Source of the DNA: a virus
IMG/VR virus record: IMGVR_UViG_3300036859_000167
Span: 1 to 41,575 of that record
Length of the DNA: 41,575 bases
Strand: one strand, 5' to 3'
Numbering within the stretch: position 1 is the stretch's first letter; the number at the start of each line of letters is the position of its first letter. The position numbers and the translations under genes are program-made. The notes below the pieces were generated by a model. The model had not been told where the DNA came from and did no database searches. It saw only the letters and a program-made list of their open reading frames with translations. This document shows, in pieces, positions 13,854 through 21,907 of this stretch.

Positions 13854-14801
13854 TCAGACGGTCAGGAGTTCTTTGATAAGCATCGAGGCCAGCGTGATGC
13901 CGCCGCCTAACCGCGTGCCGCTGGCGTTACCGTTGACGTAGAGGGTGGCGGACGTGCCCCCGGCCCTCACCGCGAAGGTGATGGCGCTGGTCCCCGGTGA
14001 CGCCATGCGGTGGCGCAGCCGGAAGATCATCGAGTTGCCCTGCAGGAGCTGCCACTGAGCCGCGATGGCATCGGCCGCTGTGTCCTTGAACAGCGCGACG
14101 GCAGCATTGACGGTCGTGGAATGCGCAGCCTGGATGTAGACCTCGATCTCCAGAACCGAACTCGCCGAGACTGGCGTGAACGATCCGGTCAGGACTTGCG
14201 TCCCTTCCGAGTTCTGCGGGATGGAATCGTCGTAGGGGATTGTGCCGGAGCAGGTGACGACCGAGGCCGTCGCGTTCACCAGAACATTCTGGATGGTGAC
14301 GACGCCGAAGCCGGTGGCGAGTTGGGAGCGGGTGATGTCATCCCGGCCCGCGAGATCACCGAGCGAACCACCTACAGCGGTGATCTGCGCCTGCACGTCC
14401 GCTACATCGGAGGACAACGCATCGACTTCGGTCTGGGAAGCGGCGGCGAGGCTGGTGCGGGCGCCGGCTGCCGTTGTCGCTCCGGTTCCTCCGTTGACGA
14501 CGGCAAGCGCCCCGGAGCCGGCGGGAATCCCGCTGTCCAGATTGTCTTCGGTGTAGATCGTTGCCCCGAGGCTGTCCTTCAGGACGATCTTGTAGGAGCC
14601 GGTGGCGGTGTAGATTTTCGGGAAGCGCCCGGCACTGTCGGCCGCGATGGGTTGGCTGATTGGTGTCAGCAGCGTTGAGTCCGAATAGACGACCTGCGGG
14701 GTTGTCGTGGTCGCATCATAGAAATTGAGCGTGGCCCCGGAGATGACTTCGCCATCGGCGTCTATGGCCGTGGTTTTCGGGAGCTGGAAGATTGCTGCCA
14801 T
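13854..14801 (-). CDS. Tail fibre-like protein
   Basis: The 315-residue protein opens MAAIFQLPKTTAIDADGEVISGATLNFYDATTTTPQVVYSDSTL, an N-terminal module seen in many phage fibres (a 'GAxLxFYxxxTTTPQxVYxD' strand pair followed by AADSAGRFPKIYT). The shaft carries VNGGTGATTAAGARTSLAAAS and a short coiled coil (SQTEVDALSSDVADVQAQI). The C-terminal half is beta-rich, with a jelly-roll look (LEIEVYIQAAHSTTVNAAVALFKD). ATG at 14801 is used; a GTG at 14828 is in frame but lies inside the terminator hairpin. The start codon is only 17 nt after the T-run of that terminator. Confidence 0.78.
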   Translation of the reverse strand: MAAIFQLPKTTAIDADGEVISGATLNFYDATTTTPQVVYSDSTLLTPISQPIAADSAGRFPKIYTATGSYKIVLKDSLGATIYTEDNLDSGIPAGSGALAVVNGGTGATTAAGARTSLAAASQTEVDALSSDVADVQAQITAVGGSLGDLAGRDDITRSQLATGFGVVTIQNVLVNATASVVTCSGTIPYDDSIPQNSEGTQVLTGSFTPVSASSVLEIEVYIQAAHSTTVNAAVALFKDTAADAIAAQWQLLQGNSMIFRLRHRMASPGTSAITFAVRAGGTSATLYVNGNASGTRLGGGITLASMLIKELLTV

Positions 14802-14818
14802 GCGGCGTGTCCAAATGG

Positions 14819-14842
14819 AAAAGGCCACCCGGTGGGGCGGCC
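14819..14842 (-). terminator. Intrinsic terminator 17 nt upstream of the fibre start codon
   Basis: The minus strand reads GGCC-G-CCC-CACC-GGG-T-GGCC-TTTT, an 8-bp stem with one G-U pair and a 4-nt loop, then a T-run. It should stop leftward transcripts coming from the ejection-protein genes. The fibre start at 14801 lies only 17 nt beyond, leaving no space for a promoter. Confidence 0.72.
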
Positions 14843-14881
14843 CTTGTTGACAAACGGCGAGGCGGCTAGATTGCCGCGCTG

Positions 14882-15043
14882 ATGGAGGCGATTAACTTTT
14901 GGCTTCGGGAGAATGCCGCTCTGTTCGCGGCGTTCTTTTTATTTTGGTGTGTGTTCTTCTTGGACCGCATCACTCGCGCCGTCCGCGATATTCAGTTCAT
15001 GATGCGGAAGCATTTCAATCAGCGGCGCGACTTGGACGACTGA
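14882..15043 (+). CDS. Small plus-strand membrane protein (53 aa)
   Basis: This short gene encodes MEAINFWLRENAALFAAFFL continuing through WCVFFLDRITRAVRDIQFMM, with one strong membrane helix and a basic C-terminal tail ending RRDLDD. The hydrophobic and positively charged pattern is that of a real inner-membrane protein with its tail in the cytoplasm. No strong Shine-Dalgarno sequence precedes the ATG. TTGACA at 14847-14852 could be part of a promoter, but the best -10 (TAGATT at 14867) is too close. It is followed 2 nt later by a second membrane-protein gene, on the strand opposite to the late operon. Confidence 0.52.
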   Translation: MEAINFWLRENAALFAAFFLFWCVFFLDRITRAVRDIQFMMRKHFNQRRDLDD

Positions 15044-15045
15044 CG

Positions 15046-15336
15046 GTGAAACAGCCCCTCCGCTGGAAAGCGTTTGCCGTCCTCGCGCTAGTCATCCTCG
15101 CGGGCGGATGGTCGTTCGTATGGCGGGCATTCGTGGATTTCCTGCCCATCCAGATTGCAGCGGTCCTCGGTTATGTGGTTCTTGCCTTCTGCGCCGGCTG
15201 GCTTCTCGGCGAACGCTCAGCGCGACGCGGCAGCACGAGGGAACGGATGGACGGTGATGTCGAGGGGCTGATTGCGCCCGAGGTCGGTGAGCCGAGGAAC
15301 AGCCGCGCCCTGAGCGATCGGCGTAAGCGCCCGTAG
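15046..15336 (+). CDS. Plus-strand two-pass membrane protein
   Basis: The 96-residue product starts at GTG 15046, 2 nt after the previous stop. It has two hydrophobic helices (FAVLALVILAGGWSFVW and PIQIAAVLGYVVLAFCAGWLL) followed by a basic, then mixed soluble tail. The 3' end overlaps the convergent ejection-protein gene by 120 nt (15217-15336), so the tail region is read on both strands. Together with the 53-residue gene it forms a two-gene unit opposite to all its neighbours, as expected for a moron expressed in the lysogen, perhaps in superinfection exclusion. That role is inference from topology and context. Confidence 0.58.
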   Translation: MKQPLRWKAFAVLALVILAGGWSFVWRAFVDFLPIQIAAVLGYVVLAFCAGWLLGERSARRGSTRERMDGDVEGLIAPEVGEPRNSRALSDRRKRP

Positions 15337-16896
15337 CGTCCCAGTCTCGGCAGCCTGTGCCGCAACCCGATCCATCGGCTTTGCTTGCCCTGTTCGCATG
15401 ACAGCCAGCGCCTTGTTCGCGCTCCGCTTGCCAAGTCCCTCCGACACTTTCTTGGCTGCCAGCGTGGTAGCCGCTGCGGCTCCGGCAACTACCGGGCCTG
15501 CCGCAGCCAAAAGCCCGAGGCTGCCCGCCCCGGTCAGATAGCCGGTCGGTGCAAATTTCCCGACCTTGCGGAGCGCATTCTGGATGGGGGCACCGCGGAC
15601 CACCGAGAGGATCGCCGCCTGCTCGTCCTTTGAGAAGCGGCGGAAGGCGTTGGCGTTGTCGGCAATCGCCCGGAACTTCTGGCGGAGCGCAGTCTGGAAG
15701 CCGGCGGAGGTGTAGTTGGCGCCGACAGCATTCTTAGCCCGCTCAAACGCCTGCTCGATGATGACGCTCTTGGACTTGCGCTTCCACAGGTCGCGAGCCG
15801 CACCGAGCGTCCGCACAGCCAACTGTGCATCGCCTGCCAGTACGTCCGCCGGCTTCAGCCCGTCCATGAAATCGTCAATACCGTCCACGATTGCATGCGA
15901 CACGCGGCGCTCGTTGGCGTCCTGATCCTTGAGAACGCTGCCAGCGATCTGGCGCAACGTCTCCATGTCCTTGAGGTTGACCGGAGAGCCACGCGCCGCA
16001 GCAGCCTGTGCTTTGCGGAGAATAGCGAACGTCTCAAACGACTTCGGATGCTGTTTGGCGTTCAGATTTGCATTGCGCAACTTGACCATGATGTCATCGA
16101 CGCCCCGCACGAAGCTCTGCGGATTGATCGTAACGCCGGCTTTCTCGGCCGTGTCGTAAAGGTCGCTGGCAGCTTTGCCGAGTGCCTTACTGTCGGGCGC
16201 GTTCTTGACCGCGGTACGGACGCCCACCATCTTGCCGATTGCCTGACCAAGCACCGGAACGGCGGCACCTACGCCTGCGCCAGTGACGGCGCCGATGCCG
16301 CCCCCGACTACACGCTCGGCGAGCCCACCATCGGCACTGCCGACCCCATAGGCCGCGCCTTGGGCGCCGCCGACGGCGGCACCGCGAACCACCTTGCCGC
16401 CAAGGCTGGCACCTCGCACGGCAGCCCCACCAGGCACCAGCGCGGTAGGAATGGCCCCCGCAACCTGCCCAACGCCAAAGGCTATCGGGTGAGCCTCCTG
16501 AGCCGCTGTCTGCTGACCGCGGATGCCTTCAACGGTCTTGTTGTAGTCGCCACCGAACAGGGCCGCCACCCCGCCAGCAATCTCGTCACCGAAGCCAAGC
16601 GTTGCCATGTCGGCCGCGCCGCGGATGCCGGATTCCAGCATGGACGGATCGGTTGACGGGCGGGAGGCAAAATCCGTCTGCTGCTGCTGGACGACGCCCG
16701 GCGCCATTGCTTGCCGGTCGCCCTTCGGAGCGGCGTCCTGACCGTTCGGATCGAAGCGCGATTGAAAATCGCCCGACGACATAACGCCCTTGACCGCATC
16801 GGGGAATTTCGACGCAATGAGCCCCTTGATCTGGTCAGGCGGCATGGTGTCCGGAAAGCGGACCATCGCGCCATCGGGCATGCGCACGTCGGGCAT
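15217..16896 (-). CDS. Ejection (DNA-transfer) protein, P22 gp16 position
   Basis: The 559-residue protein starts MPDVRMPDGAMVRFPDTMPPDQIKGLIASKFP, an N-terminal module (PDGxxVxFPDxMPPxQIxxxIxxKFP) that marks many phage virion proteins. A large Ala/Gly-rich region follows (about 90-220: GAADMATLGFGDEIAGGVAALFGG, then AVRGASLGGKVVRGAAVGGAQGAAYGVG), able to insert in or cross membranes. A helical domain with basic patches comes next, then a second Ala/Gly stretch near 450-480. Ejection proteins enter the cell with the DNA and form the conduit through the envelope. Gene order makes it the counterpart of P22 gp16. Its 3' end overlaps the plus-strand membrane gene. Confidence 0.78.
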   Translation of the reverse strand: MPDVRMPDGAMVRFPDTMPPDQIKGLIASKFPDAVKGVMSSGDFQSRFDPNGQDAAPKGDRQAMAPGVVQQQQTDFASRPSTDPSMLESGIRGAADMATLGFGDEIAGGVAALFGGDYNKTVEGIRGQQTAAQEAHPIAFGVGQVAGAIPTALVPGGAAVRGASLGGKVVRGAAVGGAQGAAYGVGSADGGLAERVVGGGIGAVTGAGVGAAVPVLGQAIGKMVGVRTAVKNAPDSKALGKAASDLYDTAEKAGVTINPQSFVRGVDDIMVKLRNANLNAKQHPKSFETFAILRKAQAAAARGSPVNLKDMETLRQIAGSVLKDQDANERRVSHAIVDGIDDFMDGLKPADVLAGDAQLAVRTLGAARDLWKRKSKSVIIEQAFERAKNAVGANYTSAGFQTALRQKFRAIADNANAFRRFSKDEQAAILSVVRGAPIQNALRKVGKFAPTGYLTGAGSLGLLAAAGPVVAGAAAATTLAAKKVSEGLGKRSANKALAVMRTGQAKPMDRVAAQAAETGTLRALTPIAQGAAVPRLTDLGRNQPLDITVHPFPRAAASR

Positions 16897-17970
16897 CTAC
16901 TGCTTCCCGAAGTAGGATTGCCAATCGACGGGGCCGCCCTGCTGTGGCGGCTGGCCCTGCGGTGGGCGCGGACCACCTTGCTGCTGCGGGGCGGCCTGCT
17001 CCGCCAATGCCTGAACGTCGCGCTTCTTCTGCTCGATGAACGACTCAAGAACTGCCTTTTTCTCGGCAGGAGTCTTGTTCGGGTCGCCCAACGTAGCCCG
17101 CAGCGACTCGCCTTCCTTGACCGTAAACGCCGCGCCGAACGTGTCGCGCAAGAGCGGCAAAATCTGGTTATCAACCATCGAGATGTATTTAGTGCGGGCG
17201 ACGGCGGCGTCCGTTGGAGCCATGCCGAGTTCGGTACGAAACTGGTTAACGATCTGCCCGCCAGTTGTGTAAGTCGCCTCGTCGGCGAGTTTGTTCAGGT
17301 CGCCGACAACCTTCTCCATGCTCGGCAACTTGCTCTGCATGCTCCGGTAGGCGACCATCGCCTCGCCCTCGCCCTTGCCCTGTGCCCTTTGGCTCGCGAT
17401 GTCCTGCTGCGTCAGGAACGTGCTGCCGTTGGGCGCGTCTAGCGGATGGAACTCCCCCTGCTTGCTAGGCAACCCGTAGCCAATCGAACCATCCTGGTTT
17501 CGGTACGGCACTGGCACGCCATAGAATTTGTCATTTTGTGCGGTGGCCCCAGCCTGCGCCATCTTCTGCTGCTCCATGCCGGCCGTCCGATCCGCATTGG
17601 CCTGCGCCATCTTCTGCTGGACGGTCTGCGCCTGAGACAGCAGCACGTTCCGAGCCTGAAATGGACCCGGATCGAAGCCCTTGGCCTGCCACATCTGCCG
17701 GCCGGCTTCCCACTTCTGCGGATCGTTGGCGTCGTAGGCCCACGAAGCAGCCTGCTCGACCAGTTGCATCTGGTCCTGGTCGTTCATCTGCTTCAACTTC
17801 ATGCCGATGTCGTTTTCACCACCGGCAAAGGCGGCCGACTGAGCGCCGCGGAAATCCCCCGTCGAGGCGGCCTGCCCGATGTCGGCAAGTGTGCGCTGGC
17901 GCTGGCCAGCCTGCCCCATCTGGATGAACTGGCCGGCGTCGAAACCCCGGAGGTCAGCGAGCGTGGGCAT
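16897..17970 (-). CDS. Ejection (DNA-transfer) protein, P22 gp20 position
   Basis: The 357-residue protein is very rich in Gln, Ala and Lys with long predicted helices: GQFIQMGQAGQRQRTLADIGQ, QAQTVQQKMAQANADRTAG, and MVDNQILPLLRDTFGAAF later on. The C-terminus is a Gln/Pro/Gly tail (QQQGGPRPPQGQPPQQGG) ending WQSYFGKQ. No enzyme motif is seen. ATG at 17970 is used because it overlaps the previous stop (TGATG); a GTG four codons upstream is in frame. Position between gp7-like and gp16-like genes makes it the gp20 counterpart, a virion protein ejected with the DNA. Confidence 0.72.
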   Translation of the reverse strand: MPTLADLRGFDAGQFIQMGQAGQRQRTLADIGQAASTGDFRGAQSAAFAGGENDIGMKLKQMNDQDQMQLVEQAASWAYDANDPQKWEAGRQMWQAKGFDPGPFQARNVLLSQAQTVQQKMAQANADRTAGMEQQKMAQAGATAQNDKFYGVPVPYRNQDGSIGYGLPSKQGEFHPLDAPNGSTFLTQQDIASQRAQGKGEGEAMVAYRSMQSKLPSMEKVVGDLNKLADEATYTTGGQIVNQFRTELGMAPTDAAVARTKYISMVDNQILPLLRDTFGAAFTVKEGESLRATLGDPNKTPAEKKAVLESFIEQKKRDVQALAEQAAPQQQGGPRPPQGQPPQQGGPVDWQSYFGKQ

Positions 17971-18614
17971 CAGTAAAGCCACCCCGTGGACTGCTTGTTG
18001 TTGTTTTTTCCATAATACGAATAGAGGTCGGAAAGATTCTGGATGCCACTGGTGATCGCGTTGGCGCCCGCCACGTAAGACGAGCCCCGGTTCGCTGCGT
18101 CATTGGTGGCAAGCATGCCGAGGTTGCCGGCGGTGTTGGTGCCGGTGCTGATCATCTGGCCGGTCGCGGTCTGGCCGCCGCCCGAAATACCGCTCAGCCG
18201 GTTGTACCAGTTGCCGTATTGCTGATCCGCCATACCCTGCCCGTATGTGGTCAGGTCTTTCAGCGTCTTGCCGGAGAACAGCCTGCCGCCCGACGCCGCC
18301 GAGGTCTGCGCCTGATTGTTGCCGGTCTTGAGCGCGAAGTCGTAGCCGGGAGATGTTCGGAAGGCCGCCTCTGCCGTGGCGCGATCCACCCCGCCGGGAA
18401 GCCCGAGCGAGCCGAGCTGATAGTCCCGCGCGGTGTTGCCCGCATTGATGGATGGCTGCAACAAGCCTTGGGCATCGGTGAAGTTCTTGCGCTGCAGATC
18501 GGCGGCATAGCGCGTCGCCGCCGCGCTTTCCTCAGCCGCCCTGTTCGATGCGTCGTAGCCGAGCCACGACGATGCGATGCTGCTGAGTGCGCCGATAAGC
18601 GGAATGAAGCTCAT
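17970..18614 (-). CDS. Ejection (DNA-transfer) protein, P22 gp7-like
   Basis: The 214-residue protein has a short hydrophobic N-terminus (MSFIPLIGALSSIASSWLG), an Ala-rich helix (NRAAEESAAATRYAADLQ), then the telling block TSPGYDFALKTGNNQAQTSAASGGRLFSGKTLKDLTTYGQG and YGNWYNRLSGISGGGQTATGQ. The 'SPGYxF...G...AA..GG..SG...K.L..Y.QG' signature is widespread in podovirus internal virion and DNA-transfer proteins. The C-terminus is Asn/Ser-rich and ends in GWLY. It is the first of three ejection genes in a row, with stop and start codons overlapping. Confidence 0.82.
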   Translation of the reverse strand: MSFIPLIGALSSIASSWLGYDASNRAAEESAAATRYAADLQRKNFTDAQGLLQPSINAGNTARDYQLGSLGLPGGVDRATAEAAFRTSPGYDFALKTGNNQAQTSAASGGRLFSGKTLKDLTTYGQGMADQQYGNWYNRLSGISGGGQTATGQMISTGTNTAGNLGMLATNDAANRGSSYVAGANAITSGIQNLSDLYSYYGKNNNKQSTGWLY

Positions 18615-18617
18615 GTC

Positions 18618-19271
18618 TCAAGCCTCGATGTAAGCGCCGAAGTGGCCGGCGAAGTTCGTGCCGCCGGAGCACGAAAGCTGCTGATCGAAAGGAAACTCGG
18701 TCGGCCCGAAATACCGATAGCGAAGGACCGCAGTGCTCTGGCTCAGCGACATCGTGATCGCGTTCATCACCGGGCTGGAGCCGCCGCTGCCCTGATCCGA
18801 GATGCACAGACCGACGACGAGAAGCGGTTTGCGACCTGTCGCAGACGCAACGGTGAAGCTCGGAACTCCACCGACGAACATGCCGATAACGATGAAACTG
18901 CCGATTATCGGAGGCGGCCTGGTTCCCCCGGTCAACAGCAGGATCGCGGCCTGTGGAGCGACGCCCCCGGCCGACATGGTGACGGTGGCGTTGTCGGACG
19001 CTGCCAGCCGCTTGTAGACCAGGTTAATCGTCCCGCCACCGCCACTAAGAGAGGTGTGTCCGCCGTTCAACGCTCCAATCTGCGTCCATCCCGCCGGAAC
19101 GGGAGGGGCCGAGCCGATTGCACTAAAAGCCACGTCACCGGCCATCGCCACGATGCAGAGGTCACCCACCTCTGCGCCATAGCTGAACGGGTTAATCGCC
19201 GGAGTGCCGAGGCTGATAGGCCCGACCGCCGACTTGAACGTCAGCGGTAGTGGCGAACTGACGTAGATCAT
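18618..19271 (-). CDS. Virion-associated protein, unknown role
   Basis: The predicted 217-residue protein is beta-rich, with PPVPAGWTQIGALNGGHTS, GTINLVYKRLAASDNATVTMSAGGVAPQAAILLLTGG and GRKPLLVVGLCISD. The 'GWTxxG...Y(K)xLAASDxATVT...AxILLLTG' arrangement occurs in minor structural or fibre-associated phage proteins with a jelly-roll-like fold. ATG at 19271 overlaps the upstream stop (TGATG). The longer frame is a shadow. Position between gp10-like and ejection genes is where P22 has gp26 (tail needle) and gp14, but no coiled coil typical of a tail needle is present. Confidence 0.68.
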   Translation of the reverse strand: MIYVSSPLPLTFKSAVGPISLGTPAINPFSYGAEVGDLCIVAMAGDVAFSAIGSAPPVPAGWTQIGALNGGHTSLSGGGGTINLVYKRLAASDNATVTMSAGGVAPQAAILLLTGGTRPPPIIGSFIVIGMFVGGVPSFTVASATGRKPLLVVGLCISDQGSGGSSPVMNAITMSLSQSTAVLRYRYFGPTEFPFDQQLSCSGGTNFAGHFGAYIEA

Positions 19272-19699
19272 CAGCTCGTCCGCGTGTAGCCGATGTTGAC
19301 CGAAAGACCGATGCAGGCCGCGTTGAAGGAAATCGACAAGGCCCACGTCGAGCCGTCTCCGAACGCCGCCTCCTGCGCCAGTGTTTGCAGCGATGTGGTT
19401 GCGGAGTTGCCGGCTCCTATCGCGGCTCCATCCACCAGCACCGCCACCGTGCAGGAACCGGACTGGCACTTGGTCGAAACGCTATCGATCGTCCCGGCGA
19501 AGCCCCGGTCGATGATGATTTCCTTGGTCCCGTCCTGCGGAATCTCAACAAAGATGGGCTCGTCAAAGGTGGTGAACCCGCCGCTTGATCCAGTTCCTCC
19601 TCCGGCCTGACGGCCCAATTCTTCCAGGTAGTGATGACCGGCCGCCGTCAGTTTGCCTTGCGCGTCGAACAGACCCGCCTTTGGCATTTTCACGGTCAT
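19271..19699 (-). CDS. Virion-associated protein, unknown role
   Basis: The 142-residue product opens MTVKMPKAGLFDAQGKLTAAGHHYLEELGRQAGGG, a short helical head found in several phage virion proteins ('FDxxGxLTxxGxxYLExL'), followed by a beta-rich domain (FVEIPQDGTKEIIIDRGFAGTIDSVSTKCQSGSCTVAVLVDGAAIG). The C-terminus, GLSVNIGYTRTS, is again a strand. It overlaps the next gene by TGATG. It is likely to be a tail or connector accessory protein. A 213-nt gap without genes (19700-19912) separates it from the gp10-like gene. Confidence 0.68.
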   Translation of the reverse strand: MTVKMPKAGLFDAQGKLTAAGHHYLEELGRQAGGGTGSSGGFTTFDEPIFVEIPQDGTKEIIIDRGFAGTIDSVSTKCQSGSCTVAVLVDGAAIGAGNSATTSLQTLAQEAAFGDGSTWALSISFNAACIGLSVNIGYTRTS

Positions 19700-19912
19700 G
19701 CGGTAGAATCCGGCTTGGCAAGAGGCGGGGAAAGCAGACCCGCGAATCCATTTGCTGGTGTCAGTGAACTAGGGGTTGCGCCGACTTATCACCGGCAAAC
19801 ACCCAGCCAGCGAACGGACCTGAACAAAGTAATCGGAGCGCGCCCACCACAGCGTGTTCTTTCGCGGCTGATAACCGCGCGTTACGAGCCGGAGTAGCGC
19901 CCGGCCTTGCCA

Positions 19913-21574
19913 TTACCCCGCAACCTTCTCCGCGCGGATGTCACCCAGCGCGAACGACTTCAGCACGTTGTCGGAGATGGCGATTTCGTAGCGCCGCCCC
20001 CGGATCGTCCGGGCCGTGCCCATACGAGTAAAACAGACCCGCTTGTCCCATTGGCCCTGCCGCCCGATGGATTTGGTCCGTTCGTTCGACCAGGTATAGC
20101 CGCCGTCATCGGACCAGCGCAGCATCACTTTCGGATCGTAGCCGTTGGCGGTAGAGACGACATTCAGGCCAACCCCCGTCGCGAGGTCGATTTCCAGCGC
20201 GTCGAAAATCATCATGCCGGGGATATCCGGGAGGATGAGAGACGCCCTAATTGGCCTGCCGTTTTCGCTCAGCACATCGTCGCTGAGCTCCAGAAGCGCG
20301 CCCGATGCCTTGTCACCGACCAGCCGCTTGCCCCACGCCTTGACGTAGGGCCATGCCCGCCAGTCGTTCCGCTGGTAGCTCTTGCGCTCGTGCCAGTTGC
20401 CCGTGGCGGCGTCCAGAACCCACGTCCAGTCGTCACAGGTCAGGACAAGGAAGGTATGGCCCTTGGCAGCGTCCACATAGGCTTTGATCGTGGTCTTGTC
20501 GGTGACGGTCTCAATTGCCCGCTCAACCGAATGCGTCGAGACCCGAGCAGCGTTGTAGCCGGCGCCGCGGTAGACAATCCCGTCGTGCCCCAGCCAGTGG
20601 ACCGCGTTGTCGAAATCCACCACGCTCATCTTTGAGGCACAGCCCTTGTCGATGAAGGTGCCGCCGAGAGGCTGGAATGGAAGGTCGCCGTCTCCCGTAC
20701 CTGTCCAGATTTCCGTTGTCCTGGTGCCGAGCAGCCAGAGTTCACCGCGGCTGGCAAAGGCCCGCACAAGCCCGTCAGGGCGTGCCTCGGCCGTGGCGTA
20801 GGACAAGCCCGACGTATTGAGCGCGTCGTTGAGGTCGGACCAGTAGTGCCGCCCCGATGGCGTACCAAAATCGAAGCGGTTGTCGAGGAAGGTGACCGAG
20901 TTTGCGGGCTCAGGGAGATTGACGAAGATGATCTGGTCGTCCTCGATGCAGAACGTCGCGAGGTCGGAAACGATCACTACCTGATAGGTCGCTTCTGTCC
21001 GGGTCGCGGTGTGCGTGCCGGTCTGTGACCCGGATGTGTCGATCGCTGTTCCACCGGCAGTCGCACCGACCCGGAAAGAGTTCGGCGTGAGGCCCGCAGC
21101 AAGAACGTAATAGGTCGTGCCACTCACAAGCCCGGTAGGGAGCGTGCCATCGGTGATGAACTGCACCGGGGTTCCGGCGGAAAGCCGGTGGTTGGTCCAC
21201 GACACGACGCCGGGAGTAGCAATCGAGATCGTCACCGTATTGGACATGAACCGCTCAGGGCCACGCTCGATGATGACCGGCTTCGATCCGGCGACCGTCC
21301 CGTCAAGCGCAGTAGCAACCCCGGCATCGGTCAGCTTGAACACGCGGGAACCGTGGACCGAATAGGTCGCGTCCAGCTCCTCCACGAAGATGGCGCCGCG
21401 GGAGGAAATATCGGTGACGCTGGAGAAGACTGTTTGACCGGGGATGCTCAAGAGCGACACTTGCACCCGGTTGTCGGGACCGATCTGCTCCGGATAGCAG
21501 TTCACCAGCCGCGACTCGCCAAGGAACCTGACCGCGCCGGGATTGGAGCGGAGCGGGAACGGGATGGCAGTCAT
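19913..21574 (-). CDS. Packaged-DNA stabilisation protein, P22 gp10-like, with an inserted domain
   Basis: The 553-residue protein belongs to the P22 gp10 family of head-completion/tail-hub proteins that close the portal after packaging. Typical segments are LGESRLVNCYPEQ (18-30), VSLLSIPGQTVF, YSVHGSRVFKLTDAG, VTFLDNRFDFGTPSGRHYWSDLND (227-250), LSYATAEARPDGLVRAFASRGELWLLGTRTTEIWTGTGDGDLPFQ, FIDKGCASKMSV and WLGHDGIVYRGAGYNAARVSTHSVERAI. P22 gp10 is about 470 residues. The extra length here is explained by an inserted beta-domain at about 113-193 (TVTISIATPGVVSWTNHRLS through SGSQTGTHTATR), a module that recurs in unrelated phage tail proteins. Confidence 0.88.
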   Translation of the reverse strand: MTAIPFPLRSNPGAVRFLGESRLVNCYPEQIGPDNRVQVSLLSIPGQTVFSSVTDISSRGAIFVEELDATYSVHGSRVFKLTDAGVATALDGTVAGSKPVIIERGPERFMSNTVTISIATPGVVSWTNHRLSAGTPVQFITDGTLPTGLVSGTTYYVLAAGLTPNSFRVGATAGGTAIDTSGSQTGTHTATRTEATYQVVIVSDLATFCIEDDQIIFVNLPEPANSVTFLDNRFDFGTPSGRHYWSDLNDALNTSGLSYATAEARPDGLVRAFASRGELWLLGTRTTEIWTGTGDGDLPFQPLGGTFIDKGCASKMSVVDFDNAVHWLGHDGIVYRGAGYNAARVSTHSVERAIETVTDKTTIKAYVDAAKGHTFLVLTCDDWTWVLDAATGNWHERKSYQRNDWRAWPYVKAWGKRLVGDKASGALLELSDDVLSENGRPIRASLILPDIPGMMIFDALEIDLATGVGLNVVSTANGYDPKVMLRWSDDGGYTWSNERTKSIGRQGQWDKRVCFTRMGTARTIRGRRYEIAISDNVLKSFALGDIRAEKVAG

Positions 21575-21907
21575 CTAGAAATATTCGCCCGATACCGGGA
21601 AGCCCGTGGGCACGTCCGATGCAAGGCGCTGGAGCCGCGCACGCCCCGATGCCTCAAGGTCCGGCCGCGGGTTCACGAAGTCCGGCGCGACCCGGCCGGC
21701 GATGAAATCGGCCAATGCCTGGAATGCACGATCGTCAATCGAGTCCTGTTCCCAGAAGGTAAGATTGTCCTCTTCCATTTCCCCGAAAACATCGGCGTAG
21801 TATCTCTTGACGAAAGCCGCATCAGCATCGTCCGGAGATTCCCCCGCCGCGATCACCTTCAGCCGTTCAAGCACGCGGGTGGCGAGTTGCTGGGTGGTTT
21901 TGGTCAT
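21575..21907 (-). CDS. Head-completion protein, P22 gp4 position
   Basis: The 110-residue, all-helical protein starts MTKTTQQLATRVLERLKVIAAGESPDDADAAFVKRYYADVFGEMEED, and continues DRAFQALADFIAGRVAPDF. Length, helical build and position directly upstream of the gp10-like gene match the gp4/gp6-like connector proteins that bind under the portal. Sequence alone would not prove it. Its stop is followed at once by the gp10-like start. Confidence 0.68.
   Translation of the reverse strand: MTKTTQQLATRVLERLKVIAAGESPDDADAAFVKRYYADVFGEMEEDNLTFWEQDSIDDRAFQALADFIAGRVAPDFVNPRPDLEASGRARLQRLASDVPTGFPVSGEYF

Noticed and set aside
14847-14872. Promoter for the plus-strand membrane-gene pair
   Set aside because: TTGACA is good, but the nearest -10-like TAGATT is only 14 nt away, too short for a normal sigma70 promoter; kept as a possibility only.
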